From: Mytilisepta virgata
Lineage: Eukaryota; Mollusca; Bivalvia; Mytilida; Mytilidae
Assembly (NCBI GenBank): GCA_028015205.1
Contig: CM051520.1
Span: forward strand, 63,930,694 to 63,994,693
Direction of reading: 5' to 3'
DNA length: 64,000 nucleotides
Part shown: positions 44,884-54,595 of the stretch, one piece after another
How positions within the stretch are numbered: position 1 is the stretch's first letter
Layout: every line of letters begins with the position of its first letter
Notes under the pieces: generated by a model
What the model saw: the letters and a program-made list of their open reading frames with translations, nothing else
Database searches by the model: none
What the model was told of the DNA's origin: nothing
Position numbers and translations under genes: made by a program

Positions 44884-45700
44884 TCACTTTACTAGATATG
44901 CTATGGCAATACCCACGAGAAACCAGACTTCTAAAACTATTGCTAGATGTCTTTGGGAATCGTTTATTCAAAACTACTCTTTTCCAGCTCGTATACATAG
45001 CGATCAAGGTCCTAATTTCGAATCCAGATGTATTGCCGAATTATATCAAATTTCTGGTATTAAGAAATCTAGAACTACCCCTGCGCATCCTTCTGGAAAT
45101 GGTTAGTGTGAGAGGTTTAACTCTACTTTTCTTAGTATGTTAGGAACCTTGAGTGATGAACAGAAGTCATATTGGAAGAATTACGTAGCTCTACTGGTTC
45201 ATGCTTACAATTCGACGAGACATGAGAGCACAGGGTATAGTCCTCACTTTTTGATTTTCGGTTGGCATCCTCGTCTCCCAATAGATGCTTTCTTAGGTGT
45301 TGATACAGAGTCGTCAAAAGGTCATAGTCACGATTCCTATGATAAACAGTTGGAAAGGCGATTAAAGTTTGCTTATAAAACCGCAGCAGAAGTAGCAGAG
45401 AAAGCCGGTAGAAGGTGAAAAACTAGGTATGACTTAAAAGTTAGAATATTAAATTCTGTTTTACATAAAGGCGATAAAGGCGATAGAGTTCTTATTAAGA
45501 ACATAAACCTTAGAGGTAAACATAAACTAGCAAACAGATGGAACAGAGAACCTTTTATCGTGGTATCACAACCAGATCTCAGCATACCAGTTTACATTGT
45601 AAAGCCAGAGTATTGTAAGGGTAAGGTTAACACTAGGACAATTCATAGGAACTTGTTGCTGCCATCTATTCACTGCCTACTGAGGAGTTGATAAAAGAAA
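44807..45700 (+). pseudogene. F1 integrase core and C-terminal part, left arm
   Basis: The core reads MICLDFLSLE (Asp1), VITDHFTRYAMAIPTRN and RIHSDQGPNFESR (Asp2). A TAG replaces Gln in GNGQCERFN just before the catalytic Glu. Then come SMLGTLSDEQKSYWKNYV, HAYNSTRHESTGYSPHFLIF, GWHPRLPID, a stop at about 45416, and the SH3-like part with NLRGKHKLANRW and IPVYIVKPEY, HRNLLLP. The same TAG is present in the right arm, so it predates the duplication. Confidence 0.8.
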
Positions 45701-45793
45701 CCAAGAAAAGATTGAATCTTGGGATATCGAGTGTCTGAGTGGGAATCAGAATCTCGTATGAATAAGACTGTAGTTGAAGATATAGATAAGATA

Positions 45794-46644
45794 CTGTGGA
45801 TTCATTAATATTCGTTGTATACCAATTTTCGTGGTTTTCGTGGGTCCCAGTAAACCACGAATTTAAGTATCCAACGAAAAATAATATTTTTACTCTTGTT
45901 TAAATGCACTGAAGTTTGAAACCACGGAGTTTTGAACAATTGCGTTTTTACAGCATGTACTTGAATTCTGACATATGAGGAGTTAGCTATATCCACAGAG
46001 GATACAGCGTTTCATGTAATTTTGTCTTTGATAACATATAAACGCTCAAACAATTTTCTTTAAAAAGATTTTGACTGTGTAATTGTCGCGCAATTCACTT
46101 CCGGTTTTTTTTATTTAAACATTCAAGAAAAATCTTAATCCCAAGTAGACCAAAATACAGACTTTCTCATAAATTACAGTAAAAACAACTTGTCAAAGGA
46201 TAATAAAGCAGAAATTATTGATCGTAATCGGACTGAAAATATGTATGTATATGCCCCGAGGCATTTGGTGACAAGTGATTGCAATTTTTTCAATATATAT
46301 TTCACACCTGTTTAACCTAATGAGCAAATAATTATGGATTTTGTTAATCTTGTTAAATTCGTAAGCTTTAATTGTTCCGTTACAGATTTAAAGAATCTGT
46401 TTGTTAGACCTTTGTTTAATGAGCGCTTTAAATCAGTACTTGACTGTACAATATCAAGTTTGATCGGCACGTTTTGTCGCAGTATTTTCATGATATCTGA
46501 TGTGCCAAGCCACGAATTTAAGTATTTCAACAACATTTTATATTTTTTTATAAGCCAGCAATCCACGAATTTAGGTATCCCACGAAATGCCTTTTTTCCT
46601 CTATCCACGAAAATTGGTATCCACGAAAATAAATGAATCCACAG
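45794..46644. mobile_element. 851-bp MITE with TA target duplication
   Basis: The ends are CTGTGGATTCATTAATATTC and its inverted partner ..ATAAATGAATCCACAG. The inverted repeats run about 45 bp inwards (ACCAATTTTCGTGG / CCACGAAAATTGGT) with a second pair of CCACGAATTTA.GTATCC blocks. TA lies on both sides (45792-45793, 46645-46646). The right arm at about 58785-58800 has the uninterrupted site AAGATACATAAC in mirror orientation, so it is a clean insertion of a Tc1/mariner-like (TA-duplicating) non-autonomous element after the inverted duplication formed, or a site lost in the other copy. Open frames inside are incidental. Confidence 0.88.
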
Positions 46645-46646
46645 TA

Positions 46647-47093
46647 CATAACGATTCGGATGATGGGTTTATACCATTTTGTTTCAAGAGTACCCATAGA
46701 CAGTCACTGAATCATTTGGCTACAGTGTTCACTCCAAGTTCGATAAAACCTTTTTCAGGGACGGTAGATAGATATTATGAGTCTCTTCCAATATTACAAA
46801 TAGAGACTATGGGTACTATAGAGATAAATGGTTCAGTGAGTACGTCTGAGACAACTGGTTCTTCTAGAAGTCGAAATTCGGAGGTAAGCAATGATTTGTC
46901 AAGTTCGTTAGTATCTGAAGGTTTAACACAGTCAAATGAACCTAATGTTCAGTCCGCCTCGTTTGCGTCGTACAACACGTCAAACACGTATCCCAAACAG
47001 ATATGGAGATTTTATATATTTTTAGTTTGTAGTTCTTTTATTTACTTACTGTGCATAGAGAGGCACTTGCCACCTATGTATCACTTCATACAA
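46647..47093 (+). pseudogene. F1 Pol C-terminal serine-rich tail, left arm
   Basis: An open stretch after the MITE encodes HRQSLNHLATVFTPSSIKPF, GTVDRYYESLPILQIETMG, a Ser/Thr/Asn-rich part (SVSTSETTGSSRSRNSE) and ends YPKQIWRFYIFLV, similar in position to RVTKPPDRYGEYVYF at the end of the F2 tail. In the right arm this is continuous with the preceding Pol tail (58343-58855). Low-complexity tails of this sort follow the integrase in many gypsy elements; function unknown. Confidence 0.55.
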
Positions 47094-47139
47094 TGAAAGA
47101 AACTATAATCTGATTGATTTTATGTTTTAGGTATGTTTA

Positions 47140-47741
47140 GGAATTCATAAGTTTTTGCTTCAAATCTAGGTCGTTGTTAAGAAGGTGCATATAATTCCAG
47201 GTGGTATATTGAAATCTTTGTGTGATCGTGTGGAGGAATTAGTTCAGTCAGATCATCCTTCTATTGTGTATTTTATTGCTGGAATTCCAGATGTGTGTAC
47301 ATTATTTCGTAGGAAAAATTATCTTTACGAGGAATCTTTTCTCGATTTGAAAATGGATCATGTTTCACATTTGATCAACACTATATCTGAAGTTGAGAAA
47401 CGTATGATTCTGAAGTGATGTAAAGTAGTTTTTGCAACTATTGCTACAATGAGTTTTCAGAAGTGGAATATGCATATAATTTCAATTGGTAAAACTAGGT
47501 ACTTGAAATATCAAGACAAATATAGTAAGATGCAAGAAACTTTGAATTTTATACTTCATGAAGTTAATAACTTCATAGTTGAGACACATTTAAAAATGGG
47601 ATTCACAAGAGGAATGGCAAAAAACTTCGATATATATATTCATTGTTAATTGACAGAGTTCGTCCATCTAAATCTTTCTGTGCATCTTGGAGTCGACACG
47701 TAGAACGTATTCTTGGCTTAAATGAGCATAAATTGTTTTAG
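47140..47741 (+). pseudogene. F1 post-integrase reading frame (possibly SGNH-hydrolase-like), left arm
   Basis: After the integrase tail and a possible intron (GTATGT donor at about 47131, acceptor CTAG before 47171) the frame reads HIIPGGILKSLCDRVEELV, PSIVYFIAGIPDVC, a TGA at 47416, VVFATIATMSFQKWN, KTRYLKYQDKYSKMQETLNF and VNNFIVETHLKMGF. A one-base slip then leads to LLIDRVRPSKSFCASWSRH and a stop near 47741. The order (motif with G, then AGIPD like GxND, late D..(H/R)P) vaguely recalls SGNH/GDSL hydrolases. The frame sits directly before the polypurine tract and LTR. Function unknown. Confidence 0.4.
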
Positions 47742-47799
47742 AAAATTTTAATATTTTATAAGTTTGTTTCAGTTTAATTCGGGGACGAATTATTTTCAT

Positions 47800-47810
47800 G
47801 GAGTGGGAAA
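47800..47810 (+). promoter_or_regulatory. Polypurine tract before the LTR
   Basis: GGAGTGGGAAA directly precedes the LTR start TGTCACCGG. This is the usual position for plus-strand priming in LTR retrotransposons. Confidence 0.7.
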
Positions 47811-48434
47811 TGTCACCGGATGTTTAATTTTTTATATTAAATTGTTATTAATTGATTATATTAAATATTTGCGTTTTTCATTTTAATTGTTTTCATATTC
47901 ATCATTCATTACATGTATGTCCATGTGCCATGTGATCCGTTTTCATCATATTCATCATGACGCAAGACTGATGGGGTTTTCTACTTGTACGTCACCAATG
48001 CATGTTAATGATGTATCCAATAATACATCTTATAATATCACATTATACGCATGTTTTGCACGCACTATTTTAACCTCAAAATTTTATTACCTATTGTCAC
48101 CGCATTATTTTGTGTTTTATAAAACTATGTTGTATCATGTGTTTTGTTTTGTTATTCATTATAAGTCATCATATTCATCATAAATTCATATTCATATTCA
48201 TATCAGTATACAGACATTGATGACAGACGAACTTTTGTATACTAAATCGAGCACACCTTCAAATGCAAATTAACCTGTTTTACCTGTGTAAATTCTTACC
48301 TGAGCCTTCTTATTTCATTCTGTTAAAAGCGTGGAACAGCGCAAAGGTGCAAACCTTTGACATTATATTGCAGAATAAAACCTTTCAAGGACATTGTAAT
48401 TATTTAATGCCGAAAGGTTAAATAACCGGCGACA
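47811..48434 (+). repeat. 624-bp LTR between F1 and F2
   Basis: Starts TGTCACCGG and ends CCGGCGACA (imperfect inverted ends, TG...CA). It is preceded by a polypurine tract and followed three bases later by a primer-like site. AATAAA lies near its 3' end (48374 region). The right arm has the same 624-bp unit at 57079-57702. It serves at once as the 3' LTR of F1 and the 5' LTR of F2, the layout produced by LTR-LTR recombination or a tandem insertion. No second LTR for either element is seen in this arm. Confidence 0.8.
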
Positions 48435-48437
48435 AAT

Positions 48438-48455
48438 TGGAGGCTCCAGCGAGAT
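48438..48455 (+). promoter_or_regulatory. Candidate primer-binding site of F2
   Basis: TGGAGGCTCCAGCGAGAT begins three bases after the LTR end with the usual TGG. I cannot name the matching tRNA. The preceding LTR end GGCGACAAATTGGAGGC resembles many gypsy LTR/PBS junctions. Confidence 0.55.
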
Positions 48456-49324
48456 GTCCTTAATATTCTGTAACTCCAAAACCACTAGTATTATGTTGTC
48501 AGCTTAGTTATGGCTCAACGACTTATATGTTGATACTAAATCATCACTAGTTTTGTTTGTTAGTCTGGCTCTACGACAGTTTTTGCGTGTTGTATTTAAT
48601 CTTCATTAGTTTGGCCCAACGACAAAATTTTACGCTTAATATAAATTCAACGACTGTGTAAAATACAAACGCCGACTCAACTTTAATTACGTAATTATAT
48701 ACAACATGTAGTTGACCGATTAACCAGAAGGTGATTTACCTGTATCTATTTAATTTGTTTCTTCTACGAAGAATTTGTTGAATGAAAACTACTGCAACAT
48801 GTTTCTTGTCAGCTTGAAATTTTAATAGTGGTAATAGACGTTGTATTTTATTACTCGAATTTCGTCTTAATCTCGATAGCGAGTTAATAGGATCAATTAT
48901 GTAAACGAAAACAGCGCTGTGTGTGTGTATATATGTTGTATATATGTGGGATAGTTATATTGTTTCCGCCCGACAGTACATAAGGAATTGTTTTCTTGTG
49001 ATGCGCATACTTGTCCGTTTACTGATAGATAAACTCGTAATAGTACAGTGGACTCGAATAGTTAAATAGGGAAGACCACCATGCATTGTTCCGGAATACA
49101 GACAGGACGTTAAAGTATTTTTTTATGAACAGTAAATTTCAAAATTCAAAATGTATGTTTTTATAAATTGAGATCTAGTATTTTTATGTGTTAATTTTGA
49201 ATTTGCTTATAATTTTGATTTTTTGTAATTTTTTATTTGTATTTTTCAGTATGCATTTCCAAGCGTGCGTGTACTATTAGATATCTGAATTTTCTGATTT
49301 CTTCTGCACTCACGAAATTGACTT
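48456..49324 (+). other. F2 leader, probably spliced
   Basis: About 870 bp of leader with no long frame. The Gag frame opens without an ATG. A donor-like GGTAAGT (about 49347) and an acceptor-like TTGACTTAG/G (about 49425) bracket a hydrophobic, intron-like piece. The leader may therefore supply the start codon through splicing (inference). Confidence 0.35.
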
Positions 49325-50518
49325 TTGACAAAAGACGGAATCATTGGTAAGTTTTCATACTCATTATCATCACTCATTTTCATTCATTGTACTTTAGTGT
49401 ATTTGTGTACTGTTTTTGACTTAGGTACAATTTATTTCTTGAAGTATGGCAAGGGTGAAGATAAATCTTTTTCAAAACGAACAGATCAGATTGATAAGCA
49501 TGATATTGAGAAGATGATCAAATTTTTACATGATCATACTCAGTATAGAGTTGTTATTGGTAACGAATATAAAATGTTTCAGAATCAAAGTACTCCAAAA
49601 TCTGATATCAAATCAGAAAAAGATGAGAAGGTTCCTCCCAGACCACCTTCCCCCAATATTGAGTTTGGGAAGATACCACCTGTAACTCCTATTAGACGAG
49701 ATGTTAAGCCCAAAATTATCAAAACACATCATAGTTCATTTAATAACCAAGATCAGAGTGTTGTCAATTCAAATTTAGCAAATTGGCAAAGACCCAGAAT
49801 TCCGATTTTTTCTGGTGATCAGAAAAGTGAGACAAGTTTTGAAGTCTGGAAGTTCGAAGTTAAATGTCTGATAAGAGAGGGTAATTATACAGATATTGTA
49901 ATACTTCAGTCAATTAGAAATTCTCGGAAGGGTCAGGCGAGAGGTTTATTGTTGACTTTGCCTGAAACAGCGACTCCTAGTCAAATTGTTGAAAAACTAG
50001 AATGCGTTTTTGGTAACGTTTATAGTAGTGAGGCTTTGTTACAGAAGTTTTATAGAGAAAAACAAGAGCCCAATCAAACAGTCGCAGATTATGGTATGAA
50101 ACTTGTATCTATTCTACAGTCTGCAATCGAAAAAGGTCATATTAGTCCCGATTCTAAAAATGAGATGTTGAGAACAAAATTTTGGTCCGGCTTAAGTGAT
50201 CCTCTTTTGCAAAACGCTAGCAGACACAAATATGATACAGTTAAGAATTTTGACACTCTCAGAAGAGAAGTCCGAGCAATCGAGCTTGATTTATCAAATT
50301 CTACGGGTTCCACTGTTCAATCTCAAGTTCAACAAAATTCCATTTCTGTTGATTTCGAGAAATTTAATCAGTTATTAAAGAAACTTGATGCTTTTAATAA
50401 ACGAATGGAATCAATGGAGACGGAACTTAAAGAACTTAAAATTAGTAAATCTAGAAGTCAGGATCAGGGTCATTTTGGTTACAGAGGTCGAGGTCAAAGG
50501 GGCTGTAACTCTGGATAA
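49325..50518 (+). pseudogene. F2 Gag (PNMA-like), left arm
   Basis: 397 open codons. From about residue 50: KSFSKRTDQIDKHDIEKMIK, a proline-rich linker, PRIPIFSGDQKSETSFEVWK, SIRNSRKGQARGLLLTLPE, EKLECVFGNVYSSEALLQKF, QTVADYGMKLVSIL, NEMLRTKFWSGLSDPLL and TLRREVRAIELDLS. This is the PNMA/Gag capsid pattern and is homologous to F1 Gag along its whole length. An RG-rich end (GYRGRGQRG) replaces a zinc knuckle; a frameshift ends the ORF within it (it continues as GWNGRGRGQ in another frame). No in-frame ATG at the start. Confidence 0.75.
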
Positions 50519-50592
50519 TACGGGTTGGAATGGTAGAGGACGAGGACAAAATACATGTACTAATAAACAAGTGGTTTCAAAGAGAGAAGGCG

Positions 50593-50852
50593 AATAATTA
50601 AACCGGTAGGAGTCTCTGATGTGGGGCAAACTGGGGACTCGAAATTTAGACTAGGAAGCCCTGCCAAAATTGATAACTTATTATATAGTAGGATGGATGG
50701 AAAGGCAAATGAGACGGATATTTACATAAATAGTTTTAAATGCAAAGCTTTGTTAGATAGTGGCTACATGATTTCTACAATCTCCGAAGCTATGGTCAAG
50801 TCTTTAAAGCCAGTACCTGAAATAAAAGGATTGGAAAATTTTCTACTTTCGT
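50593..50852 (+). pseudogene. F2 protease fragment, left arm
   Basis: Contains CKALLDSGYMISTISEAMVK and PVPEIKGLENF, homologous to the F1 protease. It ends at a deletion junction at about 50853, where the sequence jumps to the RT block KKDGSLRMCIDFRK, so the rest of the protease and the RT N-terminus are absent. The right-arm copy has the opposite deletion. Confidence 0.7.
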
Positions 50853-51621
50853 AAGTTCGTAAGAAGGACGGGTCTCTGCGAATGTGTATAGATTTCAGGA
50901 AGCTCAATAAGAGAACGGTAAAAGATGCGTATCCGCTTCCTTGAGTGGACGAAACTATTGATTGTCTTTATGGTTCGAAGTACTACTCAACGATCGACTT
51001 AAGATCAGCTTAATGGCAGTGTGGTATCCGAGAATCCGACAAGCACAAGACAGCGTTTTCACTAGGACCGCTAGGTTTTTACGAATGTAACCGGTTGCCT
51101 TTCGGTTTGACAAACGCAGTTGCATGTTTTCAAAGGCTTATGGAAAAGTGCATGGGTGAAATGCATTTACGGGAATGTCTCGTTTTTTTGGATGACGTAA
51201 TTATATTTTCAAAAACTGTAGACGAACATTTAGAACGATTAGACGAAGTTTTCCGCCGATTAAAAGAGAATGGTCTGAAACTGAAGGGTAGTAAATGCGA
51301 GTTTTTTTTTAAGACGGAAGTCCGATATTTAGGTTTTGTTGTATCGCAGGACGGAATAAAACCAGATTTTGATAAAATCTAAGGGTTAAAAACTGGCCGG
51401 AGATTACAAATTTAAAGCAGTTGCGTAAATTTTTAGGTTTTACTTCATATTACCGTAAGTTTGTTAAGGATTATGGGAAGATAGTCAAACCCTTAAATGA
51501 CCTCCTTATTGGTCATTCGACCAATACCAAAGGTAAAGCTAGGCTAAAAGGAAGGACTAAACCTACTCCATAGAGATGGGAAGAAGAGCAGAAAATAGCA
51601 CGTGAAATTATAATAGAAAAA
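50853..51621 (+). pseudogene. F2 reverse transcriptase, left arm
   Basis: KKDGSLRMCIDFRKLNKRTV, a TGA, STIDLRSA with TAA in place of Tyr before WQ, LGPLGFYECNRLPFGLTNAV, FLDD at 51185-51196 with VIIFSKTVDEHLERLDEVF, then VRYLGFVVSQDGIKPDFDK and a stop. Connection to RNase H: FLGFTSYYRKFVKDYGKIVK, a TAG and RWEEEQKIAREIIIEKL. Catalytic blocks are recognisable but stops make it inactive. Confidence 0.8.
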
Positions 51622-52028
51622 TTGACGACGTACCCAGTATTGGCATACGCTGATTATACGCAGAATCAGAACGGTTGTGATCGTGTCATTACGTACGCTA
51701 GTCGAGGACTGAGAGGTTCCGAGAAGCTTTATTCCGCTCACAAGAGGGAATTTTTAGCTCTAAAATGGGCTGTAACGGATAAATTTCACGATTATTTAAT
51801 GGGAAACCGTTTCGAAGTCAAGACCGACAATAACCCTCTGACGTATATTTTAGACAAGGCTAAGCTTGATGCAACGTCGCAACGCTGGGTAGCCACACTC
51901 TTGCCGATTATAATTTTACTATTACATACCGTAGTGGAAAAACAAATATCGATGCCGATATCCTATCACGGGTATTACCGGAAGAGAAAAGTATTGATAC
52001 TGTCAATTCAGAAATTATTGCGTGCATT
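51622..52028 (+). pseudogene. F2 RNase H, left arm, internally deleted
   Basis: PVLAYADY is followed directly by NQNGCDRVITYASRGLRG, so the DASG..LG..L block is deleted. KREFLALKWAVTDKFHDYL, KTDNNPLTYI and AKLDATSQRWVATL remain. The frame is then shifted and interrupted by a small AT-rich insertion. Confidence 0.75.
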
Positions 52029-52193
52029 TATTATTGCGATTTTGTCAATTTAGACCAAAATGCGATTTTAATTTTTGCGATATTGAGAAAAATCCTGCTT
52101 CATTCATATAAACAATTCCAAAATGCAAGTTTATATCACTGCGATTACAACCCTGTCGCATTTTTTGCAATAATAAAAACATCGCAATAATTT
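52029..52193. mobile_element. Small MITE-like insertion in F2 Pol
   Basis: ATTATTGCGATTTT at the left and AAAACATCGCAATAAT at the right form inverted ends about 165 bp apart. TGCGATTTTAATTTTTGCGA and TCGCATTTTTTGCAATAATA repeat inside. It separates the RNase H end from the integrase finger. The real borders may be slightly wider. Confidence 0.6.
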
Positions 52194-52215
52194 CCAAATT
52201 TACAGTAGTAAGATC

Positions 52216-53535
52216 GTGAAAGCGGTTTGTGCGTCTGTTACGGTTTCGCCGTCTGAGAATCCTTATATTGAGAGTGTGGTATTAGCAGAGAATGTCAGTA
52301 CTCTAGAATCGGAAGTTATTAGTCATTTAAAGAGCGATATTAACTGGTATGATGAACAGAGAGCTGATCAGAACATAGGTAGAGTTATAGAAATTTTTCA
52401 GACAGGTAGAAAACCTACAAAGCGTATTTTGTCACAAAAACCCAGAGAAGTGAGAAAGTGTTTGAATGATTGGGATAAACTTGTACTTAAGGGTGGTGTG
52501 CTATACAGAAATTGTACTTTGCAGTCTGAGAAAGTGCACCAATTGGTCTTACCTGATGCGTTCCGCAGTGTAGCCCTTAAGGGTCTTCATGATGATGTCG
52601 GCCATCAGGGACGTGACCGAACATTGTACTTGGTGAAATCTCGTTTCTTTTGGCCTGGTATGGAGAAGGACATTGAAAATAAGGTGTTGACATGTGTGAA
52701 CTGTCTTTTAAGAAAATAAAAAACAAACAAAGCTGGAAGTCTTGTCAATATAAAGTCATTTCAGCCTTTAGAGTTAGTTTGCATTGATTACTTGAGTCTG
52801 GAAAAATCAAAAGGAAATTTCTAAAATATTTTAGTAGTCACAGATCACTTTACGCGTTTTGCGCAAGCGATTCCGACGAAAAATCAGTCAGCATATACTA
52901 CATCATTTTATACAGTATTTTTCATTTCCGTCTAGATTACACAGCGATGAAGGCCGTAACTTTGAGTCAAACGTTATTAAGGAACTATGTAAAATACCAG
53001 GGATACATAAATCTCGGACAACGCCTTATCACCCACAAGGGAATGGGCAGTGTGAAAGATTTAATCAGACACTTCTAAATATGCTAGGGACGAACAAAAG
53101 GCCGACTGGAAAAGTTACGTTTCTCCGCTTGTACATGCATATAATGCTACAAAACATGAAAGTACTGGCTATAACCCGCATTTCCTTATGTTTGGTTGGC
53201 ATCCAAGACTAGCAATAGATGCTTTTCCCTGCACGCAAACAGGTCTTTTTTCGGGAAAAGATCATGATTCATACGTGAAGAAACTCGAGAAACGTCTTCA
53301 ATTTGCATATAAGACTGCCGCTCACGAAGCAGAAAAAGGAGGTACACGTCACAAGGCTCGATACGATTTACGAGTACGTAATTCAGTTTTGAAACCTGGG
53401 GACAGAGTTCTGTTAAAGAATATTAGTTTACGAGGAAAACAGAAACTCGCAAATAAATGGGAGCGAAATCAATATATATAGTGCAGTGTGAACCTGATCG
53501 CGACATTCCAGTTTATGTACTTAAACGCGAACACG
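52216..53535 (+). pseudogene. F2 integrase, left arm
   Basis: 52216-52719 holds the HHCC finger: GLHDDVGHQGRDRTLYLVKS, RFFWPG, CVNCLLRK then TAA. The core follows in broken frames: VCIDYLSLEKSKGN (Asp1), a [33 protein letters not shown] (Asp2), [20 protein letters not shown] (Glu). 53188-53481 gives [27 protein letters not shown] and LRGKQKLANKWER. All three catalytic acids are still encoded, though in different frames. Confidence 0.8.
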
Positions 53536-53545
53536 GACGAAACAA

Positions 53546-54223
53546 ATGCGAACCGTACATAGAAATCTAGTATTGCCTATTATTTCTCTTTCGACTAACG
53601 AGGTTTCGGTTAAAGATGTCAGAAAAACTATTAGGAAAACCCCTAGTGGACAGGGTGAGCAAAGTTTAGATATTTCGGAAACTCGCGAGTCGGGCGAATC
53701 GAATCGTCAAATGAACAAATCTTTTGAAATGTCCGATGAAGATAGTTCAGATAGTGAGATATATATTGTTCCCGCTGAGCGTTTACGAAAGCGAAATCGG
53801 CGCACTGTATTAAATCCTTTAGCTTCCGAATTTGTACCTAGATCTGTTGTTGATTTCGACTCTAGTAACATGGTTAATGAAACTAGTTCAGTTGAAGTTG
53901 ACGTCACAAGTTCAAATTCTAAAAATAATAGTTCAAATATAAATTTCAGTGATGTTTTAATTCCAAATACATCAGACTCAAATGGTCAAAATGCTAATGC
54001 AAGAATGTCGATATCTAGTGAAAGTGGGGTTTCGGAAAACATAAATGAAAGTGTACGAGGTGACAGTTTGCATGAGTCGTCAAGAACAGATAATTTGTGT
54101 GAATCGACAGAATCTGATAGTTTGACTGGACATGTAAGGGTTGATTTGTCCGAACCTGTTATACGTAGAAGTTCTAGGGTTACTAAACCACCCGACAGAT
54201 ATGGTGAATATGTTTATTTTTAA
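53546..54223 (+). pseudogene. F2 Pol C-terminal serine-rich tail
   Basis: 225 open codons from RTVHRNLVLPIISLS, through a Ser/Asn/Glu-rich stretch (DEDSSDSEIYIVPAERLRKR, VTSSNSKNNSSNIN), to RRSSRVTKPPDRYGEYVYF. The RYG.YVYF ending is the same type of end as in F1. It lies in the loop of the inverted duplication and has no partner in the right arm. Confidence 0.6.
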
Positions 54224-54349
54224 CGGCCGTGACTTATGTAACGATGAATCGGGTGTAGCGCGGCATTTGCCACATACATTTTCAAGATTCTCTTTTACGT
54301 AGTCTGTACTGTTTTTTAGGTTTCTGTACAGTGCATTTTTAAACAGATC

Positions 54350-54490
54350 ATGAAGTCTTTTGTTTATGTTTCAAGTAGAGGGAAGTGTATCAACTTAGAG
54401 GGAGTAAAAATAGTTGCAAAACCTGGTGGAAAATTGTTCTATTTATATGAAATTGCGAAACGTGATTTACAATATGTTGTTGGTACTAAA
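54350..54490 (+). pseudogene. F2 post-integrase reading frame, 5' end, cut by the inversion junction
   Basis: Reads FVYVSSRGKCINLEGVKIVA, KPGGKLFYLYEIAKRDLQ. SSRG and PGGKL occupy the places of blocks I and II of an SGNH-hydrolase-like fold, and the segment aligns with the start of the F1 frame (HIIPGGILKSL). A GT-rich AG junction precedes it as in F1. At about 54490 it runs into antisense F2 pol sequence, which marks the inversion point; the open frame to 54532 is chimeric. Confidence 0.45.
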
Positions 54491-54595
54491 AGATCTTTGA
54501 GTAGTACTTCGAACCATAAAGACAATCGATAGTTTCGTCCACTCTAGGAAGCGGATACGCATCTTTTACCGTTCTCTTATTGAGCTTCCTGAAAT

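Larger units (their letters stand above)
40132..50985 (+). repeat. Left arm of a giant inverted duplication
   Basis: This arm pairs with 54495-64000 on the opposite strand. Coordinate sums drift from 104132 at the outer end to about 105490 at the inner end because of indels, chiefly an 851-bp insertion in this arm. The outer ~300 bp differ at about three sites only. The right arm leaves the window still matching (64000 pairs with about 40132), so the duplication is longer than seen. The loop is about 50990-54490. Confidence 0.9.

Noticed and set aside
46312..46636. Overlapping ~100-codon frames on both strands inside the Pol tail
   Set aside because: They lie within the 851-bp MITE and have no domain.
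47140..47741. An envelope gene at the env position of F1
   Set aside because: No signal peptide, transmembrane anchor or cysteine pattern is visible. The motif order fits a soluble hydrolase-like fold better.
54490..54532. C-terminal residues of the frame at 54350
   Set aside because: They are antisense F2 pol sequence beyond the inversion junction, so the frame end is an accident.
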